Part shown: in pieces, positions 32,521-43,600 of the stretch
How positions within the stretch are numbered: position 1 is the first letter of the stretch
Layout of the letters: every line of letters starts with the position of its first letter
DNA from: Spirometra erinaceieuropaei
Taxonomy: Eukaryota; Platyhelminthes; Cestoda; Diphyllobothriidea; Diphyllobothriidae
Direction of reading: 5' to 3'
NCBI GenBank assembly: GCA_902702965.1
Contig: CACRXP010000145.1
Coordinates: 260,488-324,487, forward strand
Length of the DNA: 64,000 nucleotides
Position numbers and translations under genes: made by a program
The notes under the pieces: model-generated
Seen by the model: the letters and a program-made list of their open reading frames with translations, nothing else
Databases searched by the model: none
What the model was told of the DNA's origin: nothing

Positions 32521-33408
32521 AATGGATACTAAGCGTAGTCAACACATGCAAGCAAATGAGGTACCTACTACGACCATCACGTGGACCTTGCACCCCTACA
32601 AACAGACACCACTTAACTAGTTGATTCTTCAGACGCTTCCGCGCATTCAGAGTATTGTTCGCGGAATCTGTCTACGAGAAAGTGGGTTGGTAATCTGACC
32701 GCCTCGTTCCATGTGCCATGGGGTGTTTAGTTGGTTCCAGTGGACGGTTAGCAGTCCAATGGAGTTTTCGCAATCTCATAATGCCTACTTTCAAATCCCC
32801 AGTAGGGAATTAATTGTGAGCTTATTATGTTATCGATTAGGACCAAAAGGCGTACGTTAGCATTAGCTGCATTGAAGTATGTTGTTTTCTACCTTCCCAG
32901 CCTCGCGCATAGAGCGTCTAGAAGTCGAAGACACAAGTACACAAGCCGACACGGACGTCAACGTGGTGTCTACCTCTTGGCAGACATTGAATACACAATC
33001 ATCGTGTGCTGCCGTGGTTGCCTGATTTATCCTACCGACTTTGGTCTAATTTTCCTTGTTTTTTTTAATTGAACTATTTTGGTTAATTTTAATCCTCTAA
33101 ACACGTATCAATTACAGTTATTTTTGTGTCCACCTCAAAGTGTTTCAGTGTAAGTGTATCAGCCAACATTCTGAAAGACAGCAGTACCTCTATTGGGTCA
33201 AGACTAAAAAATGCATTTCTGATATGCGATTGTTCCTGGCTTTTAACCTTTTACTCATGTTTGGCAATGCCAGAATCGATATACCTGGGAGTTGATATAC
33301 AATACAAAGTGCATCTAACTGTCAGCATTCTCATATGGATGATCTCTTGCTATGCGGCGGCCTGCGATAGATCTGGATCATAACTGTATGGCAAATCGAA
33401 ACGCTCAC
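32521..33408. other. No recognised gene
   Basis: About 890 bases; ORFs of 80-85 codons without known motifs. Confidence 0.4.
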
Positions 33409-33840
33409 GCCCCCCGAATTCAGTTGTTTCGACAAAGTAACGTATGGTAACGTAACTGGTAGGGGGGTCTCACCGATCGTTTTACGGAACTCACTCATCC
33501 CGTTGTGCCTTAGAGCTCTCTTTTGAGCCCAACCAGCACCCGCACAGCGCCGCATGGTATAGGCAGAATAGCATTACCGGCAAAGAAGGGAGACTGAAAT
33601 GGCCATTTCTGGCTTATTTACTGTCGTCAGCCAGTCATACCCAACCCCGAAGTGTGGAACACCTGGAGATCGATCCCGCGACCTGTTAGTTAGATGTCCA
33701 ACGCCTCTAACCACTGAGCCACGGGCTCGTCGTCCTGTCGGTTGAGATCGGGAATATACCATGGTAGGGGAGGGGGGGGGGAGGAGGGCGCCCACCGATC
33801 CTTTTACTCATGCTCCGTTGTGCAGCTGCTGGTTGGGCTA
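33409..33840 (-). repeat. SINE-1 unit (tRNA-headed), minus copy, plus an extra leader module
   Basis: Read on the minus strand: a leader module (33840-33745: accagcagctgcacaac, ggatcggtgggcgcc, tatattcccgatc), a tRNA-like head (33733-33655, A box tggctcagtgg, B box-like gggatcgat), and a tail ending near 33555 (cacttcggggttgggtat, gctgacgac, aataagccagaaatgg). A second leader module (33552-33409) follows the tail, as if a tandem unit had started. No target-site duplication seen. Confidence 0.65.
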
Positions 33841-34135
33841 GAGAGGGAGCCCTAGGACACAACGGGACGATTGAGTTTCGTAAAACGATCGGTGAGCGCC
33901 CCCCAATCATTATATATTCCCGATCGCAACCTACAGGACTACGAGCCCGTGGCTAAGTGGTTAGAGGCGTTGGACTTCCAACAGGTTGGGGGATCGAGCC
34001 CCAGGTGTTCCACACTTCGGGGTTGGGTATAACTGGCTGACGACGGCCAATAAGCCAGAAATGACCATTCCAGTCTCCCTTGTCTCTGTCGGTAATGCTA
34101 TTCTAACGTATAACAGTATATTTTTCTTCGCTGGG
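33823..34135 (+). repeat. SINE-1 unit (tRNA-headed), plus copy
   Basis: Leader module 33823-33905 (ctgctggttgggctagag, gtaaaacgatcggtgag), tatattcccgatcgcaacc, then a tRNA-like head at 33943-34012 (gtggctaagtggttagaggc, ggggatcgagccccagg) and a tail to about 34135 (acacttcggggttgggtata, ctggctgacgac). Head-to-head with the minus copy, so the region is a large interrupted palindrome. Confidence 0.65.
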
Positions 34136-35900
34136 TATGGGGATATCGGCGCCACTAGACGTTGGACCAACCTATTTTTACCAGGATTTTGTGGTCAGGA
34201 TAGTGCATGTGCTCTAACCACTACAGCCCGAGGACCGGTTCCTGTTCAGTCATAGGTGGACGACAGTCAGCAGGTGTGTCACAACTGCAAAAATTATGAG
34301 CAGGCCTTAACTGCAAACCCCAGGCCAAATTGAGAATAGGGGAGGGGGGGGAGGTAAAGCAGACCGGCAGCCGGACACTAGACGCACGCCCAGTCAATTG
34401 GGGCAGGTATCCGGGTGCCGTGAGTAAGGCCGTGTCCGCGTTAGCTTTGCGTGTCAGAGCCTAACCGACGTGACGGCGAACATCATACACAGCCCGACAA
34501 CTGTCATTAGCATGCATGGGCAAGCATATGCCAGGTCGAGAAACAGTATGCTAACAGAAATCCTGGGTAGAGTTGCTGCGGTGGCTCCTCCTTGGGTTTC
34601 GTGGTCGCCCCGGGAAATGGAGGGGGCGACCACGTTTTGGCTCTGTCATTACAGGATAGACACAGTTGTATTACCATTTCAACGCATAACTGGCACCGCA
34701 TCAAGTTTACTTACAAACAGATTTTTGGCCTAGTTTAGTATGTTGTGAATGGAATGAAGCTGTGACCGCGACAATAGGTGCAATTTCGAAAAACATGTGT
34801 TCAAATATAGTAAGAATAGGTACATAGATATACGTGAGATATGGGTAAAGCACCAATCAGTGTCTCTTAAAATATCTCCCAAAAGCAATTTGTTTGAGCT
34901 ATTCAGATATTCGTCTCTACAAACCAATTTCGACTTTTAACACGAATCCACAGTTTATAGAGTAGTAGAATGTGGCTCATATGAAATTATTAAATAAGGA
35001 CGAACATTGGCATATATGATGGACACTGACAAAGTGGCCGAAAGGCTTAGACACTGCGCGTCTCATTGGTAGAATCTGTAACTAGAGTTTGGGGTGATGG
35101 ATCACTCCATGTGCATTGTGCCACCGCAAATGTCATTAACCGCGTGGGCAGGTGCTGGGGTGGTGGATTCGAGTCTAACACAGTTTAATTTAATGCTGAC
35201 GGCAAACTCGTACGTCGTCTTAGTACTGGGTTGAATGAACACCGGAAACAAGTTTGCCCGTTGTCGGTAATTGTTGGTTCATAAGACGATCGAGAAAAGA
35301 ATTTAGAGCACATATGGAAGTGCACCAACCGCCTACACCGGTTGGAGGATCGATGTTTATAATTTGCGTCTAGACCTTAACTTAATTGGTTAAGATTGGT
35401 TGGTGACATCTGTCTCTCCTCACAAACGACTATTGGCAATCGCATCCTCTTTATCATGACTCAGAAAAAAAAAACTTGTAGACAAATCAGAAAGCAAAGC
35501 TAGTTATGATTGAGCGCAGCCCGTTTTGGCATTTGCATGCCCGCCTAACGTCGAGGTTACCAATTTTCCAATAAGTCACGATCAGACCAACTACTACGAC
35601 CCTTAGGATAGGTCCCGAGTAGAATTGTTAACGTATGGACAATTGTATTCAATGCACAGTGAGGAATATATCGCTGTGACGGTTTGGCAACCGCACAAAA
35701 GTGCGCCTCTGGCCTCACTGGAGCGGGCTTCTGAGCGCCTTGAGGGTGTGTTCACGACAGTGATGAAATGGGTTGACGAAAAGGCTCGCAGTACCCGCGA
35801 TTGACCGGACGCGATGAAGAGCAACAGAAAGTCGCAAGTACCAGGTCAGTAGGCTGCCTTCAGGGCACACGTGAAAGCATGCGCGGTGGAGAGAAACGAG
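34136..35900. other. No recognised gene; one tRNA-like relic
   Basis: About 1.76 kb. At 34190-34240 the minus strand reads gggctgtagtggttagagca, an A box-like start without a matching B box. At 35140-35155 a lone B box-like ggattcgagtct occurs. The rest shows nothing. Confidence 0.4.
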
Positions 35901-35904
35901 CGCC

Positions 35905-36010
35905 GGGAGACTACCGACGGCTAAGTGGGGTCCCTCACTCATTCCACCGCCATGGGCGTTCTTGTTCGTGCACGCCGCCAACACCAGGGTTGGTTCGGAC
36001 GAAATCTCCA
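35905..36010 (+). repeat. Small RTE linker fragment
   Basis: Plus-strand translation VLVRARRQHQGWFGRN matches the region just after the RTE endonuclease (copy A and B have a VGRVCRQHKD-like version there). About 100 bases, isolated. Confidence 0.5.
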
Positions 36011-37469
36011 GCGTTCATGCCATGTTGTGGCAAATCCAGCAATAGTGGGGCATCCACCTAGCAAGGATGGATTGTGGGCGCGCACCCAAGTTGTTATTCA
36101 ATGGCGACGTCGCCGCGGGTACTCGTCGTGAGGTAGGGTAGAAAAGTTACAAGGACACTGAACTCCCCCCCCCCTCCCTCAGGAATCAACAAATCGACGA
36201 TGCGACTTGAGAGGACCTCGTCTAGGAGAAGAGCGGTGGAAATCGTCGCTGCCGTAGCCAAAAGAACGGCTCGCAAGACTCGAATTTCCCGGAGCATCCC
36301 TTCTGTCTTGTCTACGATGCCAATGGACATCCTGCAGACGGGTTGGCCTTGTCGGACCTCCACGGACCCAATGCACTGCCATCGCGGCACCCCATCCGTC
36401 CGTCTCGGAAACCGCCTCCACCTTAAGTTGTTCCACCACCCTCCCAAGACACCGACTATCTCCGCCGCCGCCAGCTTCCCTCTACTGTGGTGCCACGTTA
36501 TCACGCATTGAACTAATCGGTCACTTGCTAATCCATCGCAAAGACCGGCAAACCAGAGTCAGGAGCATTAACATACACCCGTCGTACACGCCTCAATGCC
36601 GCATGATAGTCCGACTGTTGCGAACCGCGTCCCGCCGCATGGCGGGCGCAGGGCCGTGAGCTGTGCAGCATATACCGCACACTCCTGGATCCGGTAGTAA
36701 GGGCGGGTCAGAACGACTGGATGCGGGATGAGGCGCATTGGTTAACAAAGCTAAACAGTCCGCCTGCGAGTGCTAGACACGTCTGGTTCGAGCAAGATAG
36801 ACGATGTTTTCACAAAAACCTGCGTCCTCAGGTGAGGAATTAGACCCAGTAGATAAAACACAATCCCACACAACATGATTTGGTGTCTCGACACTTCCAT
36901 ACTCCCATAAAACGGCAGCGATCGGCCAGAACATCATATTCTACCAAGCATAGAAGAATACGAACGTGAAACAATAAATAGCCCTCCGCCCCTAGGTATT
37001 TCTCAACAGAACTAGAGTGCGAGCTGTAATTATATGAATACAAACACCCGAATGCGAAACACACAAATCAATCGCGTCAGAGAAACGACGATTTTAGGAA
37101 TGTGAGCGCAACGTAGAAGTATCAATTTGAGACCGACTGTCTGCAGTGGTCGGTTGGCGAGTAGGAACGTGATTAAGACTTTCGTTCGAGAAACACGCAG
37201 GGAAGAGCGAGGAGGAACAGAAAGGCCGAAGTAACAAATCAAGTCTTATTATTTGCGCAAGCTTGTTCACACGTTTCACTAATCAGACAAAACGAGGGGG
37301 AACAGGACGAAAGAAGGAACATTAGATTGCAACTGGCACGGTTAACGGGCATTTGTACGGGAAGGCAGAAGAGAGCAGGAGCGTGTAGTGTTAGGACCGG
37401 AGCGGGTCCGGGGAATGCAAAACCGGCCGCAGAGAGAGAGAGGTCACCTCCAAAAGACTTCCAGCAATC
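36011..37469. other. Between the two host genes; mostly unrecognised
   Basis: Contains a weak family-3 repeat copy (36600-36800). ORFs of 103-136 codons on both strands at 36094-36511 overlap each other and have no known motif. Confidence 0.4.
36600..36800 (+). repeat. Family-3 dispersed repeat copy, diverged
   Basis: Contains aaagctaaacagtccgcctg and agacacgtctggttcg, paralleling caaggctaagcagcccgttt and cacacgatccggtcc at 40690-40735. Confidence 0.4.
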
Positions 37470-37670
37470 CTAGTCGGTCTTTCGCGAGACTATGTCGTCA
37501 CTTCGATCACACAGCAAGTCCGAGGCGTGAACGTATTTAGTGCTGTACTTCTTGCTCAGGTGTTTGCGTTTCACGGGGCTGAGTCGGGTGCACTTTTGAC
37601 GTATGACGTGGACAGTCGTGAGAAGATTCCCTGACGCCACTAGACCGTAGATCAGGCCGACCGCAAGAGG
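37470..37670 (-). CDS. TMEM120: TMEM120-like exon 9, C-terminus
   Basis: Last helix ([20 protein letters not shown]), then a basic and serine-rich tail ending SRKTD and a TAG at 37470-37472. Acceptor ctgctccgatag. Helix length before the GN pair equals that of vertebrate TMEM120, supporting the join. Confidence 0.85.
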   Translation of the reverse strand, partial: PLAVGLIYGLVASGNLLTTVHVIRQKCTRLSPVKRKHLSKKYSTKYVHASDLLCDRSDDIVSRKTD

Positions 37671-40600
37671 CTATCGGAGCAGAAGGGAGAGAGATGGGGA
37701 TTTTGTGGGAATTAAATACGACAAAATACCACTTCTGAGGAAGGCAATCAAGAGGTAGACGGAGATGACTATCTTCCACTAAGGACGTGATAGATGCTAG
37801 AAATTGCCTGGTACGGCGACCGTTGTTATTTAGTGCAACAGAATCAGAGTCAGAAAGGTTCGTATAGCCGGTTCGGAAGCCTCGCGTTTCCATAGGGCGT
37901 CTTTAAAACATTCGTACATTAAGCATAACAGCAAAGAAAGTTTCTCAGGTCATTTGACATCACAGGTTGGATAAGGGCGTCTGACAAAGGTTATCGGACA
38001 ATAGTAATGGACTATGCCCTGAGGGATATTTACTTGACGCCCTCCGGTGTCAAAAATGAGTAATTAACGTGTGAACACGAGTTCATATGGGTCTGACTTC
38101 CACCAGCAATAAATAGGTTGCATTACTGCTTGAAATCTCGACCACGCACATAGCTAAAACAAAACCATTCGGACGTACTAAGTGGTGAAAACACAAAAGA
38201 AGAAGATAAAGGCGCTCTAGCGAACCGCTTTGAAAGGTCAATTCCTGATTCAAAACCACCACGCAGGATACCACAGTGTACATTGCATGCGCCGAAACCC
38301 AGGAAACACCGGCCGACGCTTCAAGAGGTGACTTTGATAAAAAAAGACTGCTTAAGAGCAGTCACGGAGATATAATCATGGGGTAAAGCTACATCCATTA
38401 GCGTGCCGGCTTGACTGGTGCGTGTTCGCGGGGATCTATACAAGTTACACTAGCAACGATAACCACTTAGGTAAAGGGGAACCTTTCTAGACAGTCTTGG
38501 TGCTCGAACAACTCGAAGGATATTCTCTAGGACGATGCACATAGGTTTCACACCCTATGTCCCCTTATTATGCTCTATGCTGTCTCCAAACAAAATGTAT
38601 ATGCCTGTTTCCGTGCTTTCCTCTGATGCCCACAAACTAGTGCTATGCATGAAGATGACATCCTAGCAGACAACGGTAGATACAGTATGTGAGCTAACTC
38701 ATTAAACGTGATGACGGGAACTGATATGGTAATTCTTAAGCACCTAAAACGTTGCGCATTTGACTCATCCGCCCAGCCTCTTGCGCAAAAAGGCCTTTCG
38801 TGTAGAATATGTGTCTAGGCAATTTTGTCGGGCAAAATGTCCGTAAATTTGAGCGGAAGTCTAAGTTACCCTATATTCCGTGTAACAAGGTAACATACGT
38901 GAACATCCGTCAACGGAAAACAACATTAAAGCACCTTCTAGTAGGTAGCTTATTAGAGAGACTTTCTCAGTTAATCGAAAATGTAGACAACGATGACTTT
39001 TGCTGTGACTGTGAGGTATCGTGTTTGGGTGAGCTTTCAAATTTGACCCAAACGTCCATCTACACGAAAAAGATTGCCCAAGCATTCGCTACTTCGGCGA
39101 ATGCTTTCGAGAGGTATGTTATTTCAAGGTTCTGGCACAAAATCTATCTTTATGGACAATCCACTGAAAATTGCGAAGTATTCACTCGCATTTCAAGGAT
39201 GGTCTGAAGAGAGAGGTAGTCTACCATGAGAAAAAACCGCAAATAAATTTGACAGGTTCTAGGGTTGCGGAAATTCCCACTGAAAAATTCAAAAGGCAAT
39301 TTGACGGGCATACGTCTGCTTTCGATAAATTCTCTTCAGGCCTGTATATTTATATGACTATTGAAGTAATTAATTAAAAGATACGGACAAGTAGATAATT
39401 ATGCTGTAGCCGGGGTTTAGGGAGGCGAGGGAAGGGGGGAGAGTGAAACACCACAATTCCAGTCAGCGCCAGGGAGGAGGGTTCCGGGGAAGGTAATTAC
39501 ATGCGGGTGACTGGTTTGGTGGCTTTGAGCCATGGTAACTGTGGGACCTGTATGAAGTTCTTCTGTGCGCATAGGACCGGTCCGCGTAGCCTGATTGCAG
39601 CCGCCTCTGCCGTAGCCAACAAGCGCTGCCCAAGCAGTTTTGAATAGCTTGACGGGACCTTGTAAATCACTCCGAAGGCCTCTCTGGCGTCTACACGGTG
39701 GTTTGTGTCTACCATGTGCGCGAGGATCGAGCTGTTGATGTTTTTTTTATTTGACCCTTTCCTAATCATGCTGGGAGATGTTCTTTTATTCTTTTGGATA
39801 AACGCCGGCTCGTGCGACCAATATATTCTGTCCCCACAGGATCATGTGAAGGAGTAAATACACATAGAGGTGGTCTGAGCTGGTAGTTTGTCCTCTCCGT
39901 ATAGGATGGGACTAGTGGAGAACAGTACACGGGTGTCAGCCGCTGGAAAGTTCTGTGATAGAGGTTGAGTTAGGCGTCTTCTTAAAAGTTCACTTGGTGC
40001 GGCCCCTTGAAATGGGACCCGGAAGAACAGCCTTTTCTTTCCTGCCCCGATACTGATGGCAGGACAGTAGAAATGGACTATGTTTAAAGGAGACTTCTAT
40101 CCCCGTGGAATGGACATAAGAAAATAACAGTACAACGTATCACAGTTAAGATGAGTTCCCGCATGCAAGACCTTAAAATTGACTTGTAAATGCACATTAC
40201 TCAAATAGGGCACTTTTGTGTGTGCAATTTACGTAGGCTGACGAGAAGCTCGTAAAAGCAAGCACAACTTGAGATGTGCCAGTCAGCAATTCATTTCCAC
40301 TTAACTACTGTTATCATGAAACTCAGCTCATACTGGGGTCAAAAAGAGTAGCAATGAAGGTGCGCCATCGACTTCGAAACACCACATCTTACGGGTCAGC
40401 TAACCAACTCAATGGCACATTACTAGTTGCTTGACCGTCTAGTTAATTCGACGCAGATCCTCAGAGGAGTGGAAAAGGGAGCTTTGTGAGTCACCACAAC
40501 GTGATCTGACAGGTCGACTGTTGCGAGCGACGGGTCCACAGCGGAGTGGGCGCAGCACTGGTGGCTCGCGTGCGAATTAGTTTCTAATAAGGCAGATTTT

Positions 40601-43600
40601 CATAGCCTCCCTCCTCACTCCTCCACTAGGCTTCGGTGGCAAGGCAACCTCGATACGACAAGAGGCTGGCTGGGGCGCAGTAGCTGACAAGGCTAAGCAG
40701 CCCGTTTACGTGTGCCACACACGATCCGGTCCCCACACAATGTGTCAGGTCATCGTGGGGAGGGGGGCTTGGATCTCACGCTAAGGAGTGCCATTAAGGT
40801 CACATTTTGAAGGAGCCATTGAGCCCCGACTCACGGTGGTACAGTCAGCCACTCCATACACACCCCATGGCAACGGCCCTACAACAGGATAAGGCCCTTC
40901 ACTAATTGCTCGTCTAACGGAAAACAATCTGAAAAAGTTGGCGTCTCCTGAGCGGAGGCAAGACACGGTACAAACACTGCAGACCCATTGGATCATGTGC
41001 GCAGCAGAACCAGGCCCGTCAACTTGTTTACAAGAACCAGGAATAAGTGAAAGTAGCTACGCCAAAAAGACCAGTCGCCGAGTTAGTAGGTTAAATACGA
41101 AGAGACATTTGTAAGACAAGCCAACTTACGTGCCACTCCTTGCAACTCTTCTGGAGATAAATAAGATAGAGCGAATAAGCGTTGTATATCTGAAAGGCGT
41201 ACGCCCCCATGAGAAAGATGAGAAGGAAGGAGAGGCGACTGGACATCCACGACATGTAACCATCTGCAAAATTTAGGCAAAGTCTAGTGAGCAGGTGACT
41301 TCTCGAAAAAAAAATAAGATGATCCCTAAAATGGGTAGAAAAGCTGGCGGGAGCGTGGTTTAGACCAGTAAATAGCGCGACTGCCAACAAGTGCCACCTT
41401 GAAGGAAAGTTCCAGGTGACCGGATAGTTGGTAATGAAGTTCCCGAGTCTTATAATCATTTCGAGATAGTGACTCCACAGCCAATAGTAGTCCAAATAGG
41501 TGATGAGTAAAACGGACATTTTCCCGCATTCTCGACTCCCAAAATAGCTATGTACATGAAAATTAAAATTGTGGCGGTGTAGAATGACGCAATTACGAGA
41601 CTCGTTGCAACAGAATTATTAAAATAACCGTGTCTGTTGTGGTAGGAGAGCACTGAGCCAACTCCAATTATTGAACCGGCTAGGGAACTTTGTAATTTTG
41701 ACAAGTGCCACCTGTTCTATACAAAAGATCAAACTTTACACATGGATCCAAATTTACGCAAAGTTAAACTGAAATTGCGTCATTTGAGATATGAGAGGCT
41801 CCGTGGTCGGGGCTGGTCAGGAGACACGAAGGGATCAATGTTTCCTACACTCGGCAGAGTCGACGTTTTATCTAGCTATAAGTGTGCGCACCTGCTACGC
41901 CTAAGAAGCATCGACTGTAGAAAAAAACAACGACGCGACGAGCACCACGACGGAATAACACTGACCAAGCGGAGGACTGGTAGCAATCCAGCACCCCAAC
42001 CGGATGTTGTTGAAAATTCAACCGTTGGCTGAGCGAACCTCTTCAATACTTGGGTGCACAGAGGGCAACGACAGAGCCAAAAAACCAGGGTCTGGGTCAA
42101 ATGTATGGCAATCGAAAATGCTGCTTTAAAAAACACCCATGAACGTAGTCAGTCAGTAAGTGGCGACTGACACTCAGACAGGAAAATGTTCACGAAAATG
42201 AACAAAAAACGACAATCTACAGATTTAATCGGCAATACGGTAATGAAACACATGGACGGCTGGCACTACTCTTCCCTAACCTCATTCTAGAACACTTCTT
42301 GTGTTTTAGAAAGGGTTCTTCACATACCTGAAAATCAGAGCTTTGCTTTCCGGCAAGACATATACTTTTTGGAGAATCACAGTTAATTAGATTGACAAGA
42401 AAATCAAGTAAACAAATTTCTGCTTAGGAGCATGTCGCAAACCGCTCAGATGCTAACTAAGCTCGTACTAGGGCTAATTTTGTCCTATATGGGAACCAAG
42501 ACTACGTCCCCGCCAACCCGACAGCGGTTCCACAAACATTTTCACGTCCCGCACCTGCGACCTCTACAATTGGTCGTGGGACACGCTTTCACAGTAGGCC
42601 TAGGACGCCTTTTTCCTGGTTTGTCATTGCCGATTATGACTCACGCGGCTCAGGCAAGCCCGGAATTTGAAGTTGAATGAGTTGTGTAGTGTATCTATCC
42701 AACCTGCGTTGAGAGAAACATGCTTTCCTTGGGCAGCAGATGCAAGCAATGACTGTACGGGCAAGCTCGTGTTCTATTGGGCTAAGCCGTCTCGTGTCAC
42801 TAGCAAGGCATGGGTATGAGTCATCGAAGGAGTGGGGAAACACGAGGTAGGACCACGAAAAGGCACAGAGACAAACGCGACAGGCGACTGATGTACAGAC
42901 TGATCCTACACGTCACACCCAACACCCCAGACAGTCACCAAAACTGGCTTCATTGGCATTGGGCAGGACTCATAAAAAGAGGGGTGGATTGCCGAAAACC
43001 GGGACCTTGGATCGCGATTCCAAAAACCGGGATTCCGACTCGCCTGCCTATCACACGATGCGCTCTCGTTGCCCGATGGCACGACTCGTTTCCCACTAAG
43101 AACGCACGCGACCAACACGGCCTGAGACACCACAAACGCGGATCATTTTGCAGTTTTCTCTGTCTCTGTCAATGGACTGCTGCTTAGGTCTGAAAGGTCA
43201 AACACCAACTGACAGTTCAGGCGACTTATCTCTATGCCGGGTCGCCACAGATTACACGAACGGAAAGGACATCTGCAGTCCACCGTTACTTAGTCGGATT
43301 AGTGTACATCGCGACAACACTAAGTCCTTTGGAAAAACTTCAGCAATCAAGACCTTAGATCGACTTTGTTTTCCGCCTAAAAATCGCAGACCTACCCAGA
43401 AGACTGGCATAGCGACCTCGGGCACTCGTAAAATAATGCAAGAGCTAAAAAAGCACACAATCAAGCTATCAGGGATTTGTAAAGAAGTGCTGCTGACACA
43501 GACAGCGGATTAGAAATGACAAAGAGGTTGAAAATTTAGTCCAGAAAAACAAGACTTGGAATAAATGGGAAAACGCAAATGATCAGCTATGGATTATCTG

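Larger units (their letters stand above)
37671..41129 (-). other. TMEM120-like intron 8
   Basis: 3459 nt. Contains a Penelope-type endonuclease remnant (39497-39905), a family-4 fragment (40215-40260) and a family-3 copy (40590-40740). The 132-codon plus-strand ORF at 38809-39207 has no known motif and no exon support. Confidence 0.7.

Noticed and set aside
33943..34012. Possible functional tRNA gene
   Set aside because: A and B boxes are present but acceptor and anticodon stems do not pair; it is a SINE head.
36094..36511. Overlapping ORFs of 136 and 103 codons on opposite strands
   Set aside because: Mutual shadows in GC-rich sequence; no known motif on either strand.
38809..39207. 132-codon plus-strand ORF
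   Set aside because: Inside TMEM120-like intron 8, no recognised domain or splice sites; kept only as a note.
41091..41704. Hydrophobic minus-strand ORFs around TMEM120-like exon 8 that look like membrane proteins
   Set aside because: Only 41130-41263 has both splice sites and family similarity; the rest is intron read by chance.
42810..43513. Two adjoining plus-strand ORFs of 125 and 121 codons
   Set aside because: Low-information composition, no domain, inside intron 7.
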